Shown in pieces: positions 45,243 through 55,263 of a stretch of DNA of 64,000 bases. This DNA is from Comamonas sp. NLF-1-9. GTDB taxonomy: Bacteria; Pseudomonadota; Gammaproteobacteria; Burkholderiales; Burkholderiaceae_C. The notes under the pieces are model-generated. The model searched no databases, was not told the origin of the DNA, and saw only the letters and a list, made by a program, of their open reading frames with translations. Position 1 is the stretch's first letter, and the number at the start of each line of letters is the position of its first letter. The DNA lies in assembly GCF_019195435.1 (NCBI RefSeq), contig NZ_CP078069.1, forward strand, positions 2,728,001-2,792,000, in the 5' to 3' direction. The position numbers and the translations under genes were made by a program.

Positions 45243-45530
45243 TCAGTGCAGCAGCACGGGGTTTTGCGCCAGACCGGCGTAGGCGTCCAGCGTGCTTTCT
45301 ACCTCGTCTTGCGTCGGTGTGCTGCGCTGCCAGGCCATGATCTGCTGCTGAAACAGCTCGGCCCAGGCGCCGTCGAGATAGACCTCCTTGCCCGAGCGCT
45401 TGTCCACGATCTCGAAGCCGTGGCGCAGCAGCTGGCGTTCGGGCACTGCCGGCGCCTCGCCCACGGCGGCGTCGGGCAGCGGCAGCATGTGCACTACCAC
45501 AAAGGATTCCGAGTCGTAGAGCATGTGCAT
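45243..45530 (-). CDS. DUF3567 protein
   Basis: A 95-residue soluble protein of the betaproteobacterial DUF3567 family. MHMLYDSESFVVVHM starts the domain, and HGFEIVDKRSGKEVYLDGAWAELF is the conserved core. Acidic and hydrophobic residues alternate in the C-terminal helix. Function unknown. ATG 45530 has AGGAGG six to seven bases upstream. No operon partner is obvious; the DUF3108 gene upstream on the same strand ends 94 bases away. Confidence 0.9.
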   Translation of the reverse strand: MHMLYDSESFVVVHMLPLPDAAVGEAPAVPERQLLRHGFEIVDKRSGKEVYLDGAWAELFQQQIMAWQRSTPTQDEVESTLDAYAGLAQNPVLLH

Positions 45531-45623
45531 GGCAGTTCCTCCTGTCGCTGCAGCTCAAATGGCGGCGCTTTGCGGCGCTTCAATACCGCGACAGTATTCC
45601 ACGGATGGGCGCGGGCGGCCTGC

Positions 45624-46853
45624 TCACGGGGATTCGTGGCCCAGAAGCTGCAGATCGACATGGTCGCCGCCGCCTTGCGCCAGGCGTATGCGCACCGGCA
45701 GATAGTGCAGCGCACTGCCCAGCCACAGCTCGTCGACCTGGTCGTCGCCGGGCTGGGGCAGGCGCTGCAGCTTGAGCGCCGGCGTCTCGCCTGCGGGCAG
45801 CGACAGCAGCTCGGGGCCAATCACGCGAAACACCCAGCGGTCCACGCGCCGCGGGCCCACGGTCTCAAAGGCCAGCTCGCTTCCCGGCGGGTAGTCGGCG
45901 GGCGCGGCGGCGATCATCGCGCCGAGTTGCAGGAACACGCTCATCCTGTCCTGCGCTTTCGCGGTGATCGGCGCCTCGGGGCTCGCGCCATCGCTGAAGT
46001 GCGCCACGCCGGCGGCAAAGTCCAGCTCCACGCTGCGCTCCTTGCGCGCTTCATCGACGAAGCGCTGCGGCTGCAGGCCGCGCGCGCCTACCAAGCCTTC
46101 GCTTTGCTGCGCGCGCGAGCCCAGGAACAGGGCGCTGATCTGCTGGCGCAGGCGGTAGTGCTGGCCGTCGGTGCGCCAGAGCAATTCACCGCGGGCGCGG
46201 TAGTCAAAGCCCTTGACGTGGCCAGAGACATCAAAGCGAAGCCGCGTCGATGGCGCGAAGCTGAGCGCGGGCGTGGCGTCGGCAGCCGGCGCCGGTTCGG
46301 GCGCGGCCGAGGCAGAGGCGGCAGCCTCGGCCGCGGACGCGGAATCGGGTGCCGGGTGCGCGTCGGCCGGGCGCGCAGGTTCGTCTGCTTGCGCCGGTGG
46401 CTCGCTGGCGGCGTCGGCCTGCGCTGGCCTTGAGGGCTCGGCACTGGCCAGCGTGCTGCCGCGCGCCGCAGCCAGTTCGGCAAGCCAGGTCTCGTAGGCT
46501 GCGTCGTCGGCGGCCTCGTCCGGCACGCTGGTGTCGGCGGCGGGCGCTGGCGTTGGGGCGGCGGCCCGGGGCGTGCTCGAGACGCGCTTGCGCGCCGGCG
46601 CGGCGCGCGCGGGGGGCGCAGGCTTGGCGCGCGGTGGCTCGCGCACGGGCTGCGCCGCCGGGGCGCTCCTGGGCGGTGCCGGCGGGGGGGCGAGCACGCG
46701 CGTGTGCAGCGCACGCTCGGGCGCTCGCGCGCGCCCCGCGCCCGGCAGCGACAGCAAGGCCAGCGCCAGCAGGTGCAGCGCCAGCACCAGCGCGCCCAGC
46801 AGCCAGATGCCGCGGCGTGCTCGGGGGGGCGCTAGGATGCGGGATTCGTTCAT
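45624..46853 (-). CDS. DUF3108 protein with long Ala/Pro-rich linker
   Basis: A 409-residue protein with one N-terminal membrane anchor (residues 16-36), an Ala/Pro/Glu-rich linker of about 160 residues (40-200), and a C-terminal DUF3108 domain from about residue 205. The latter is beta-rich, starting STRLRFDVSGHVKGFDYRARGELLW and containing VELDFAAGVAHFSDG. The layout (anchor, long flexible spacer, periplasmic beta domain) resembles TonB-like envelope-spanning proteins, but there is no TonB C-terminal motif. Function unknown. It is divergent from the FAH-like gene with 55 bases between starts. Confidence 0.82.
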   Translation of the reverse strand: MNESRILAPPRARRGIWLLGALVLALHLLALALLSLPGAGRARAPERALHTRVLAPPPAPPRSAPAAQPVREPPRAKPAPPARAAPARKRVSSTPRAAAPTPAPAADTSVPDEAADDAAYETWLAELAAARGSTLASAEPSRPAQADAASEPPAQADEPARPADAHPAPDSASAAEAAASASAAPEPAPAADATPALSFAPSTRLRFDVSGHVKGFDYRARGELLWRTDGQHYRLRQQISALFLGSRAQQSEGLVGARGLQPQRFVDEARKERSVELDFAAGVAHFSDGASPEAPITAKAQDRMSVFLQLGAMIAAAPADYPPGSELAFETVGPRRVDRWVFRVIGPELLSLPAGETPALKLQRLPQPGDDQVDELWLGSALHYLPVRIRLAQGGGDHVDLQLLGHESP

Positions 46854-46908
46854 GGATGCACGTGGATGGCGCCCGGTGCCGACCGGGGCCGTCGCAAAGA
46901 GGAAGACG

Positions 46909-47802
46909 ATGAAACTGGCAACGCTGCGCGATGGCTCACGCGACGGGCAATTGGTCGTGGTCTCGCGCGACCTCGCTCAGGCCCATTATGCGAGTGGCAT
47001 GGCCGATGGCCTGCAGCAGGTGCTGGACGACTGGAATTTCCTCGCGCCGCAACTCCAGGAGCTCTACGCCCAGTTGAACGCCGGCCGCGCGCGCCATGCC
47101 TTCGCCTTCGATCCGGCGCATTGCCTCGCGCCCCTGCCCCGTGCCTACGCTTGGGTGCGCTGCGACCCCTACGCCGGGGCCGCGCCGACGGCCGCCGCTT
47201 GGAGCCAAGAAGCGGGCGCGCCGCTGCTGGCGCCGCGCGCGCACTGGGCGATGCGCGGCCTGCAGGAGCTCGATTTCGTTGCCGGCTGGGCCGCGCTCAC
47301 TGGCGAGCTGGCGCGCGCTTGCACGGCCGAACAGGCGGGCGAGGGCGTGCGCTTGCTGACGCTGGCGCTGGGCCTGCTGGCCCCGGGCGGGCAAAACCTG
47401 CTCGCGAGCGCCTTCGCGCCGGTGGTGCTGACGCCCGACGAGCTGGCGCAGAGCTGGCGTGCCGGGCGGCTTGCGCTGGGCCTGCAGGTGCAGCTCAATG
47501 GGCGCAGCTTCGGGCTGTGCGACATGGCCGCGCAGATGCCCCAGGGCCTAGGCGACTGGCTGGCCGCGCTGGTGCAAGAGCGCCCGCTTGCCTGCGGCGC
47601 CCTGGCAGGCGCGCTGCCGGTGCGGGACGCGGATGCCGGCAAGGGCTATTGCAGCATCGCCGACAAGCGTGCGGTCGAAGCGGGCGGCGAGGGGCAGGCG
47701 CGCACCGCGTGGCTGCGCGCAGGCGACGTGCTGCGCGTGCAGGCACGCGAGCCGGGCACGGAGGCCGGCCCCTTCGGCGCCATTGAATTGCAGATCACTT
47801 GA
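46909..47802 (+). CDS. Fumarylacetoacetase-family protein lacking the metal motif
   Basis: A 297-residue relative of bacterial FahA-type fumarylacetoacetate hydrolases. The N-terminal domain is well conserved (MKLATLRDGSRDGQLVVVSRD, LQQVLDDWNFLAPQLQELY), as are the ends VTPDELAQSW, GKGYCSIADKRA and FGAIELQI. The middle is not: where the family has the DFEAEVAVVT metal-binding stretch this protein reads DFVAGWAALT, losing both glutamates, and about 30 residues with the substrate loop are missing. It is therefore probably inactive or has a new role. The frame is intact and uses normal codons. AGAGGAAG precedes ATG 46909. Confidence 0.82.
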   Translation: MKLATLRDGSRDGQLVVVSRDLAQAHYASGMADGLQQVLDDWNFLAPQLQELYAQLNAGRARHAFAFDPAHCLAPLPRAYAWVRCDPYAGAAPTAAAWSQEAGAPLLAPRAHWAMRGLQELDFVAGWAALTGELARACTAEQAGEGVRLLTLALGLLAPGGQNLLASAFAPVVLTPDELAQSWRAGRLALGLQVQLNGRSFGLCDMAAQMPQGLGDWLAALVQERPLACGALAGALPVRDADAGKGYCSIADKRAVEAGGEGQARTAWLRAGDVLRVQAREPGTEAGPFGAIELQIT

Positions 47803-47885
47803 ACGCTGGCCCCAGCCTGCGCCGTCGGCGCGAGAGGGCCTTGGGCTTGCCTGTGCTGGCGCGAGGCCGGTTCAGGCAGCGTACT

Positions 47886-48305
47886 TCAGCCCGCCTGCTG
47901 CTGGCGCGCGGCCAGCTGCGCCAGGTAGCGCTCGGTGGCGTCGCGCGCGATGGCGGCCGAGCCCAGCGCCTGGCCCTCTTCGTCGCAGACGATGGCAAAG
48001 CTCATGTCCACGTAAAGCTTGCGCCCCTGCTTGTGCACGCCGCGCGTGGTGCGCACCTCGCGGCTGGTGGTGTGGCCGGCGGCGATGGCGTGGCGAAAGC
48101 CGCGCCAGTGCGCCTCGCGCAGGTGCGCGGGGATGATCAGGTCCACGCTCTGCCCCAGGGCTTCTTCTGCGCTGAAGCCAAAGAGCGCGGCGGCCATCGC
48201 GTTCCACACGCGTATCCTGCCTTCGGTGTCGATGAAGATGAGGGCGTCGCCCAGGTCCAGGGCAATGCGCTCCCACGGGGGCGTGCTGACATCGGTACTG
48301 TGCAT
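47886..48305 (-). CDS. Stand-alone PAS-domain protein
   Basis: A 139-residue protein that is essentially one PAS domain (residues about 10-125). LGDALIFIDTEGRIRVWNAMAAALFGFSAEE is the PAS core, with residues from the family's PAC end (VDMSFAIVCDEEGQALGSAAIARDATER). No output domain is attached. It ends about 40 bases after the start of a space before the diguanylate cyclase gene, both on the minus strand, so it may be an input module acting in trans. ATG 48305. The ligand is unknown. Confidence 0.82.
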   Translation of the reverse strand: MHSTDVSTPPWERIALDLGDALIFIDTEGRIRVWNAMAAALFGFSAEEALGQSVDLIIPAHLREAHWRGFRHAIAAGHTTSREVRTTRGVHKQGRKLYVDMSFAIVCDEEGQALGSAAIARDATERYLAQLAARQQQAG

Positions 48306-48344
48306 GCGGCCATTGTCGCGCAGGGCGCCATGGCCCTGCCTGCT

Positions 48345-49793
48345 TCAGGCCGCGCTGGCCGCCGCGGCAGGCAGCGGAGGGTGACAGTGCACCTGGTCGC
48401 GCCCGCGTTTCTTGGCGCGGTACAGCGCCGCATCGGCCTCGGACAGCAGGCGCTCGAGCGTGTCGTCCGGGCGCACCGGCCAGGCGGCGCGCAGGCCCAT
48501 GCTCACCGTCACGTACAGCGGCATGCCGTCGCGCTGGCCGAAGGGGTGTTCGCGCATCTGGTTGCGTATGCGCTCGGCCACGGCCAGGGCCTGCTCGGCG
48601 TTGGCTTCGGGCAGCACCAACACAAATTCCTCTCCGCCGATGCGTCCGAACAAGTCCTGCGCGCGCAGATTGCGCAGCGCCAGCGCGGTGAAGTGGCGCA
48701 GCACCAGGTCGCCCTGGGCGTGTCCGTAGCTGTCGTTGATGCGCTTGAAATGGTCCAGGTCGGCCATCAGGATCGCTACCGCGCCGCCTTCGCGCGCCAT
48801 GCGCTGCACCAGGCGCCGGCCGCGCTCCATCAGCGTGCGCCGCGACAGCGCGTTGGTGAGCTCGTCGTAGTTGAGCGCAAAGCGCAGCTTGCGCAGCGCC
48901 CGGGCGCGCAGCTCATGCGCTACCGAGACGGTGAGCGGCGCCAGCGAAATCAGCCCCACGCCCACCTGAAACGAGGTGGCGCCGTGGATGAGCGTCTGGG
49001 AAAAACCCACGACGCCGCCCGCCAGCAGCAATGCGGTGGCGCTGGTGCAGGCCAGCAGCGTGAGCAGCGCGGTGCCCCAGACGCCGTAACCCATCGCGCA
49101 CCACACCAGCGCCGGCACCAGGTAGCCGACGGCGCCCGGCCCCTGCAGCAAATGCACCAGGCCGATGGACACCAGCAAGGCCGCCAGCGGCGCGCGCTGC
49201 GCCGCCAGCGCCCTTTGGAGCAGCAGCTTCCAGCGCCATTGCCAGAACCAGCCCTGCGGCGCGCGCAGGAGCACCGGCAGGATCAGCAGCATGTCAAACA
49301 GCTCGCCGGCAAACCAGCGCTGCAGCGTCGGCCAGAGCTCGGCGTTGAACAGCCGCGTGCTTGCCAGTGCGCCGGGCAGGGCGCTGGCGAGCGCAGCCAC
49401 CGCGCTGCCGGCCAGCAGATGCAGCACCGAATGCTGGCGCTTGAACTCCAGCGTGGATGCGCTTTGCCGGCGAAAGTAGAGCCAGCCTGCGGCCACGCCC
49501 AGCAGGTTGGCCAGATTCATGCCGAGCGCGACCGTGAAATCCGAGCCGGTGGCGAGGTCCGCCGCGAAGTAGGCGCCAAAGGCCAGCAGCCAGCTCAGCG
49601 GCTGCAGTGCGAGCGCGCGGTTGCGCAGCAGCAGGCCCAGCAGCAAGGCATTGGCCGGCCAGATTACCGCGATGTAGCCTGCGGGCCGGCTCACTATGCC
49701 CAGCACGCACGCGACGAACACCGCCGCCGCCAGCACCAGCTGATCTCGCGTGGTCGCGGAGATCGTCAGGGAAAGAAAGCGCTGGGGAGGCAT
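48345..49793 (-). CDS. MASE1-GGDEF diguanylate cyclase
   Basis: A 482-residue membrane enzyme making cyclic-di-GMP. Residues about 15-290 hold eight hydrophobic segments of MASE1 type (IAVIWPANALLLGLLLR is a MASE1 hallmark). The GGDEF domain starts near 305 (NYDELTNALSRRTLMERGR) with metal-binding Asp in MADLDHFKRINDSYGH. The active loop reads GGEEF, and the product-inhibition I-site RAQD lies five residues upstream. So it should be active and feedback-controlled. ATG 49793. The PAS-only gene follows after 39 bases on the same strand. Confidence 0.92.
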   Translation of the reverse strand: MPPQRFLSLTISATTRDQLVLAAAVFVACVLGIVSRPAGYIAVIWPANALLLGLLLRNRALALQPLSWLLAFGAYFAADLATGSDFTVALGMNLANLLGVAAGWLYFRRQSASTLEFKRQHSVLHLLAGSAVAALASALPGALASTRLFNAELWPTLQRWFAGELFDMLLILPVLLRAPQGWFWQWRWKLLLQRALAAQRAPLAALLVSIGLVHLLQGPGAVGYLVPALVWCAMGYGVWGTALLTLLACTSATALLLAGGVVGFSQTLIHGATSFQVGVGLISLAPLTVSVAHELRARALRKLRFALNYDELTNALSRRTLMERGRRLVQRMAREGGAVAILMADLDHFKRINDSYGHAQGDLVLRHFTALALRNLRAQDLFGRIGGEEFVLVLPEANAEQALAVAERIRNQMREHPFGQRDGMPLYVTVSMGLRAAWPVRPDDTLERLLSEADAALYRAKKRGRDQVHCHPPLPAAAASAA

Positions 49794-49903
49794 CGCAAAC
49801 CGTCAGAAAAGCGATTTTGCGACATTTTGCAAACAGAAGCCCGCCCGCGCCCTGCTCGCCGCCTCAGGGCCAGGCCGAGGCCAGGACCGAGGGTTTGCGC
49901 CGG

Positions 49904-51118
<1,215 letters not shown>

Positions 51119-51155
51119 CTACACTGGGCAGCAACGAGATCAACAGGAGGCAGTC

Positions 51156-51626
51156 ATGCTGAGGATTCTGGTAGCGGTTGATGGCTCCGAGCGGGCGCTG
51201 GACGCCGTGCGCTTTGCACTCAGACTGGTGCAGGACGGCGCGCTGCAGGCCACGCTGGTGCTGGGCCATGTGCAGGAGGAGGCCTCGCTGCTGGAGCTGG
51301 CGACGCACGACGCCGACGCGATCGCGCAGGCCAGCGTCCAGGCGGGGCAGGACTTGATGGCCTCGGCCGTGGCCCTGGTGACTGCGGCCGGTGTGCCGCT
51401 GCAGACCGAGATCGCACTGGGCTCGCCCGCAGCAGCGCTCGCCGACATGGCCGAGACCAGCGGCTGCGCACTGATCATCGTCGGGGCGCGGGGCCTGGGC
51501 GGTTTGCGCGGCACGCTGCTCGGTTCGGTGTCGCAGGCGCTGGTGCGCGACGCCACCGTGCCGGTGACGGTGGTCAAGCACGCCGAGCCCGAAGAAGCGC
51601 CGGACTCGCAGAGCGCGCCGCTGTAG
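51156..51626 (+). CDS. Universal stress protein
   Basis: UspA-family protein of 156 residues. RILVAVDGSERALDAVRFAL is the nucleotide-fold start, and the ATP-binding signature GARGLGGLRGTLLGSVSQALVRDATVPVTVV (glycine pattern G-x2-G-x9-G-S) lies near 114-143. It should bind ATP and act in the cytoplasm under stress; the exact role is unknown. ATG 51156 is fixed by AGGAGG six bases upstream. Single gene, divergent from tgt and convergent with the chemoreceptor. Confidence 0.93.
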   Translation: MLRILVAVDGSERALDAVRFALRLVQDGALQATLVLGHVQEEASLLELATHDADAIAQASVQAGQDLMASAVALVTAAGVPLQTEIALGSPAAALADMAETSGCALIIVGARGLGGLRGTLLGSVSQALVRDATVPVTVVKHAEPEEAPDSQSAPL

Positions 51627-51633
51627 AAAGGCT

Positions 51634-53271
51634 TCAGGCCGGTGCGGCCAGCCGTGCCGTGGCAAGCGGCGCGGGCAGCGCCTCGCTAGCGGCCGCCTCG
51701 CCAGCGCCCGCCTGCGGCTGCAGCTTGAACTGGCGCACCGCCAGCGTGAGCTGGCCGGCCTGTTCGCGCAGCGACTGCGACGCGGCCGCAGACTCTTCCA
51801 CCAGCGCGGCGTTTTGCTGCGTCATCTGGTCGAGTTCGCGCACCGACTCGTGCACCTGGCCTATGCTGTCGCGCTGCTCGTTGGCCGAGGCGGTGATCTC
51901 GGCGATCGTGCCCGAGACGCGGCGCACGCTGTCCACCAGCTCGGTCATGGTCTCGCCCGCTTGGGCCACGAGGCGCGCGCCGTCTTCCACCTTGGCGCTG
52001 GAGCTGCCGATCAAGTCCTTGATCTCGCGCGCCGCCTCGGCGCTGCGCTGCGCCAGGCTGCGCACCTCGCTGGCCACGACCGCAAAGCCGCGGCCCTGCT
52101 CGCCCGCGCGCGCCGCCTCCACCGCAGCGTTGAGCGCAAGAATATTGGTCTGAAAGGCAATGCCGTCGATCACCCCGGTGATGTCACCGATCTTGTGCGA
52201 GCTCTGCGAGATCTCGTTCATGGTGTTCACCACCCGCGCCACCACCTCGCCGCCGCGCTCGGCCACCTGGGCGGCCGAGGCCGCGGAGCTGCTCGCATGC
52301 TGCGAGGATGCTGCGCTGTTTTGCAGCGCCGTGGCCAGCGTGTCCATGAGCGAAGCCGCTTCCTGCAGGCGCGCCGCGGTCTGTTCGGTGCGCTGGCTCA
52401 AGTCCTGGTTGCCCATGGCGATCTCGCCGCTGGCGGTATCTATGCTGCCCGTGGCCTCCTGCACCCGGCGCACCAGGGCGCGCAGCTCGCCTTGCATGCG
52501 GCCCATGGCCTGCACCAGCTGGCCGACCTCGTCGTCGTGCAGCACGCTCACGTCGCGCGTGAGGTCGCCCGCGGCGATGCGCTGGGCGAGCTCGCGCGCA
52601 CGGGCGAGCGAGACGGTGATCGAGCGCACGCTCGCCAGCGTGAGCGGCACCAGCACCAGCAGCGCCAGCAGCAGCAGCGCGGCGATGAGGGCGGACATCA
52701 GCGAGCTGCGCGCGTCGATGTCCTGGCGCGCCTCGTCCATGCGGGCGCGCGCCTGCTGCGCCAGTTCCGACAACAGCTGGTCGCTGGTGTCGGTGTGTTG
52801 CTTGAATTCGCCCGCGTAGGCGGCGGCCGCGGCGCCGTCGATCTGCGCGTCCTGCACGCGCTGGAACACCGGGTCTATGCCTTCGGCGTAGGCCTTGAGT
52901 TCGCCGAGCGTGCGATCAATCAGCGTGGTGAATTCGGCGTCGCCCGCCTGCCGGGCGCGCACCTTGGCGAGTTCGGCCTGCACTGCCTCCAGGGTCTTGT
53001 GCCAGTGCTCGCGAAAGCTCCCGGCTTCGAGCACGTTGCTCGCGTTGATGACGATGTCCTTTTCAGCGCGGCGCAGGTCACCGAGCGCGGTGCGCAGGTC
53101 TGCCACCTGGGTGAGGGTCTGCACCTGGTTGGCAAACAGCCCTTGCAGGGTGGCGCGCGTGCGGTCCAGCGCCACATAACCCAGCGCGCCGACCAGCACC
53201 AGCAGCGCCAGCGAAAACACCGTGCCGAAGTACAGCCGGGTGCGTATCGAAAAACGGCCGAGCAGTCCCAT
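51634..53271 (-). CDS. Methyl-accepting chemotaxis protein
   Basis: A chemoreceptor of 545 residues. TM1 is near residues 12-33, a periplasmic helical bundle of about 150 residues follows, TM2 near 188-212, HAMP near 213-265, then a long coiled-coil signalling domain. The tip sequence [42 protein letters not shown] (near 360-405) is the CheA/CheW-binding hairpin. The C terminus is Ala-rich without an NWETF-type CheR pentapeptide. The length places it with the 36-helix Tsr-like receptors. The ligand is unknown; no che genes are nearby. Confidence 0.93.
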   Translation of the reverse strand: MGLLGRFSIRTRLYFGTVFSLALLVLVGALGYVALDRTRATLQGLFANQVQTLTQVADLRTALGDLRRAEKDIVINASNVLEAGSFREHWHKTLEAVQAELAKVRARQAGDAEFTTLIDRTLGELKAYAEGIDPVFQRVQDAQIDGAAAAAYAGEFKQHTDTSDQLLSELAQQARARMDEARQDIDARSSLMSALIAALLLLALLVLVPLTLASVRSITVSLARARELAQRIAAGDLTRDVSVLHDDEVGQLVQAMGRMQGELRALVRRVQEATGSIDTASGEIAMGNQDLSQRTEQTAARLQEAASLMDTLATALQNSAASSQHASSSAASAAQVAERGGEVVARVVNTMNEISQSSHKIGDITGVIDGIAFQTNILALNAAVEAARAGEQGRGFAVVASEVRSLAQRSAEAAREIKDLIGSSSAKVEDGARLVAQAGETMTELVDSVRRVSGTIAEITASANEQRDSIGQVHESVRELDQMTQQNAALVEESAAASQSLREQAGQLTLAVRQFKLQPQAGAGEAAASEALPAPLATARLAAPA

Positions 53272-53340
53272 GTCTCTTCTTTTCAGGCAGGCGCGGCCGA
53301 GGCCGCAGAGGCCGTAAGAATAACGTAAGAGAGGGCCGCT

Positions 53341-53727
53341 TCAGGCGGCGCTGCGGTTGGGCGCGGGTTTGCGCTGCAGCTTGCCGTGCGGCAAGGTGGG
53401 CAGGCGCTTGAGCAGCCGGCGGCAATAGCCGCGTATGCCCAGGCACTTGTTGAGCTCATCGACCGGCAGCGGACCCGAGACGACGACGATGTCGTTGGCC
53501 TGCAGCAGCGCGCCGGCCGCGCGCAGGCGCCGGCGCTGGTGCGCGGCCCAGGACTGGATGCGCACCGGGTTGCCATGGCGGTGCACCTCGCCGGTGTGGG
53601 CGTCGAAGGCGATCGCCACGGTCTCCGTCTTGAGCTTGAAACGGCGCTCGCCGGTGACCTTGCTCGGCGCCTCGCGCATGTCGTAGAGGTAGTAGCTGCC
53701 CGCCTTGAGCTCGTATTGCAGGTCCAT
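53341..53727 (-). CDS. Conserved-looking hypothetical protein, 128 aa
   Basis: A 128-residue protein with no family I recognise. It starts MDLQYELKAGSYYLYDMREAP, with a beta-rich N-terminal half (RRFKLKTETVAIAFDAHTGEV) and a basic C-terminal half (RIQSWAAHQRRRLRAAG, LLKRLPTLPHGKLQRK). No signal peptide, membrane helix or metal site is visible. The start ATG 53727 has AAGGAGA about ten bases upstream, and codon use matches neighbouring genes, so it is a real gene. It lies in the same direction as the PaaK-like ligase operon end and the chemoreceptor, with about 70-base and 200-base gaps. Confidence 0.68.
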   Translation of the reverse strand: MDLQYELKAGSYYLYDMREAPSKVTGERRFKLKTETVAIAFDAHTGEVHRHGNPVRIQSWAAHQRRRLRAAGALLQANDIVVVSGPLPVDELNKCLGIRGYCRRLLKRLPTLPHGKLQRKPAPNRSAA

Positions 53728-53926
53728 GGTCGTGAGTCTCCTTGCCTTGATTGTCCAAACGATGGCGCCGTCTGAAGGCGGGTAAAGCAAGGGCAAACAC
53801 GGGCTTATCCGTGCAAGCGCCGGTAACCGTCGGCAGGGCACCGTCCGCGATTGTCGGAGAGGGTGCGCGCGCGGGATGTTTCAACGTGTAGCCCGTGCCG
53901 GCATCGCCGGGCGCGGGCGGGGCAGG

Positions 53927-55180
53927 CTAGCGGTAGTCGCGCGCGTCCTCGATCACCTTGCCGTCGTTGGCCAGGCTCCCGGGGGTGAGCATCTGCACCT
54001 CGCCGCGCAGCTTGGTGACTTCACGCAGGCAGGCGGCAAGCTGCTCGGCCAGGCCGGCGGCGGTTTCGCGCGTTTCCACCTGCAGCGTCATCGCGTCGTT
54101 GCCGGTCTGGCCGCTCACCACCAGGCGCGCCTTGAGCACCTGCGGAAAGCGCTTGGCGACTTCGGCCACCTGCTCGGGGTGCACGAACATGCCGCGCACC
54201 TTGGTGGTCTGGTCGGCGCGCCCCATCCAGCCCTTGATGCGGGTGTTGGTGCGCCCCGTGGGGCAAGGCCCGCTCAGTACGGCGGAGAGGTCGCCGGTGG
54301 CAAAGCGGATCAGCGGGTGTACCGGGTTGAGCGTGGTGACGACGAGCTCGCCGACCTCGCCCTCGGGCACGGGGTCGCCGGTGCCGGGGCGCACGATCTC
54401 GACGATCACGCCCTCGTCGAGCACCAGGCCTTCGCGTGCGCTGGTTTCATAGGCGATCAGGCCCAGGTCCGCCGTGCCATAGCACTGCAGGCCGTGCACG
54501 CCGCGTTCTGCAAGCCACGCATGCAGCGAGGGCGGAAAGGCCTCGGCCGAGACCAGCGCCTTGGTCAGGCTGGGCAGCTTGACGCCGAGCTCGGCGGCCT
54601 TTTCCAGAATGATCTTGAGAAAGCTCGGCGTGCCGATGTAGCCTGCGGGCCTGAGGTCGGCCATGGCCTGCACCTGCTGCTCGGTCTGGCCGGTGCCGCC
54701 GGGAAAGACGCTGCAGCCGAGCGCGTGCGCGGCGGTTTCCATCATCGAGCCGGCGGGCACGAAGTGGTAGGAAAAGCAGTTGTGGATCAGTTCGCCCGCG
54801 CGAAAGCCGGCCGCGTGCAGGGCGCGCGCCATGCGCCAGTAGTCGCGCTGGCGGCCTTCGGGCTCGTAGATCGGGCCGGGGCTGGCGAAGACGTGGGGCA
54901 ACTGTGCGCCCCAACCCACGGTGGCAAAGCCGCCGAAGGCGTCGCCGCCGTCGGCACGCGCCGCCTGCTGGCGCGCATGCAGCTCGCTCTTGCGCGTGAC
55001 GGGAAGTTGCGCCAGCGCCGCGCGGCTGGTGATGGCGCGCGCGTCCACGCCCGCAAGAATCTGCGCAAACGCCGGCGCATGCTGCTGGGCATGGGCTATC
55101 TGCGCGGGCAGGGCGGCCATGTGCGCGGCTTCGCGTGCTTCGGGCGAGCGGGTTTCCAGGGCGTCGTAGAACTCGGTCAT
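53927..55180 (-). CDS. PaaK-like phenylacetate-CoA ligase family enzyme
   Basis: An adenylate-forming ligase of 417 residues of the PaaK family, which activates aromatic acids such as phenylacetate to CoA thioesters. HVFASPGPIYEPEG near 106-120 corresponds to the ATP-binding loop (normally SSGTTG-like, here less canonical: no TSGTTG). GCSVFPGGTGQTEQQVQ near 165, YGTADLGLIAYE near 246, FATGDLS near 307 and WMGRADQTTKVRGMFVHPEQV near 330-350 match the AMP-binding core. ATG 55180 is the start. It is the last gene of the Liv-type operon. The substrate is unknown. Confidence 0.85.
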   Translation of the reverse strand: MTEFYDALETRSPEAREAAHMAALPAQIAHAQQHAPAFAQILAGVDARAITSRAALAQLPVTRKSELHARQQAARADGGDAFGGFATVGWGAQLPHVFASPGPIYEPEGRQRDYWRMARALHAAGFRAGELIHNCFSYHFVPAGSMMETAAHALGCSVFPGGTGQTEQQVQAMADLRPAGYIGTPSFLKIILEKAAELGVKLPSLTKALVSAEAFPPSLHAWLAERGVHGLQCYGTADLGLIAYETSAREGLVLDEGVIVEIVRPGTGDPVPEGEVGELVVTTLNPVHPLIRFATGDLSAVLSGPCPTGRTNTRIKGWMGRADQTTKVRGMFVHPEQVAEVAKRFPQVLKARLVVSGQTGNDAMTLQVETRETAAGLAEQLAACLREVTKLRGEVQMLTPGSLANDGKVIEDARDYR

Positions 55181-55210
55181 TGCGCTGGTCTTTCCGTGGA
55201 AAATTCTATG

Positions 55211-55262
55211 CAAATCGGCTGCAAACGCTTGCCCAGCAAGCGCTAGCAGCTATTGAAACAAT
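55211..55262 (+). repeat. Dispersed hairpin repeat, copy G (livF / ligase gap)
   Basis: Best-formed copy: GCTGC AAA CGCTTG CCCAG CAAGCG CTA GCAGC, a two-part stem with a 5-base loop, followed by TATTGAAAC. It fills the gap between livF and the ligase gene. Confidence 0.75.
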
Positions 55263-55263
55263 A

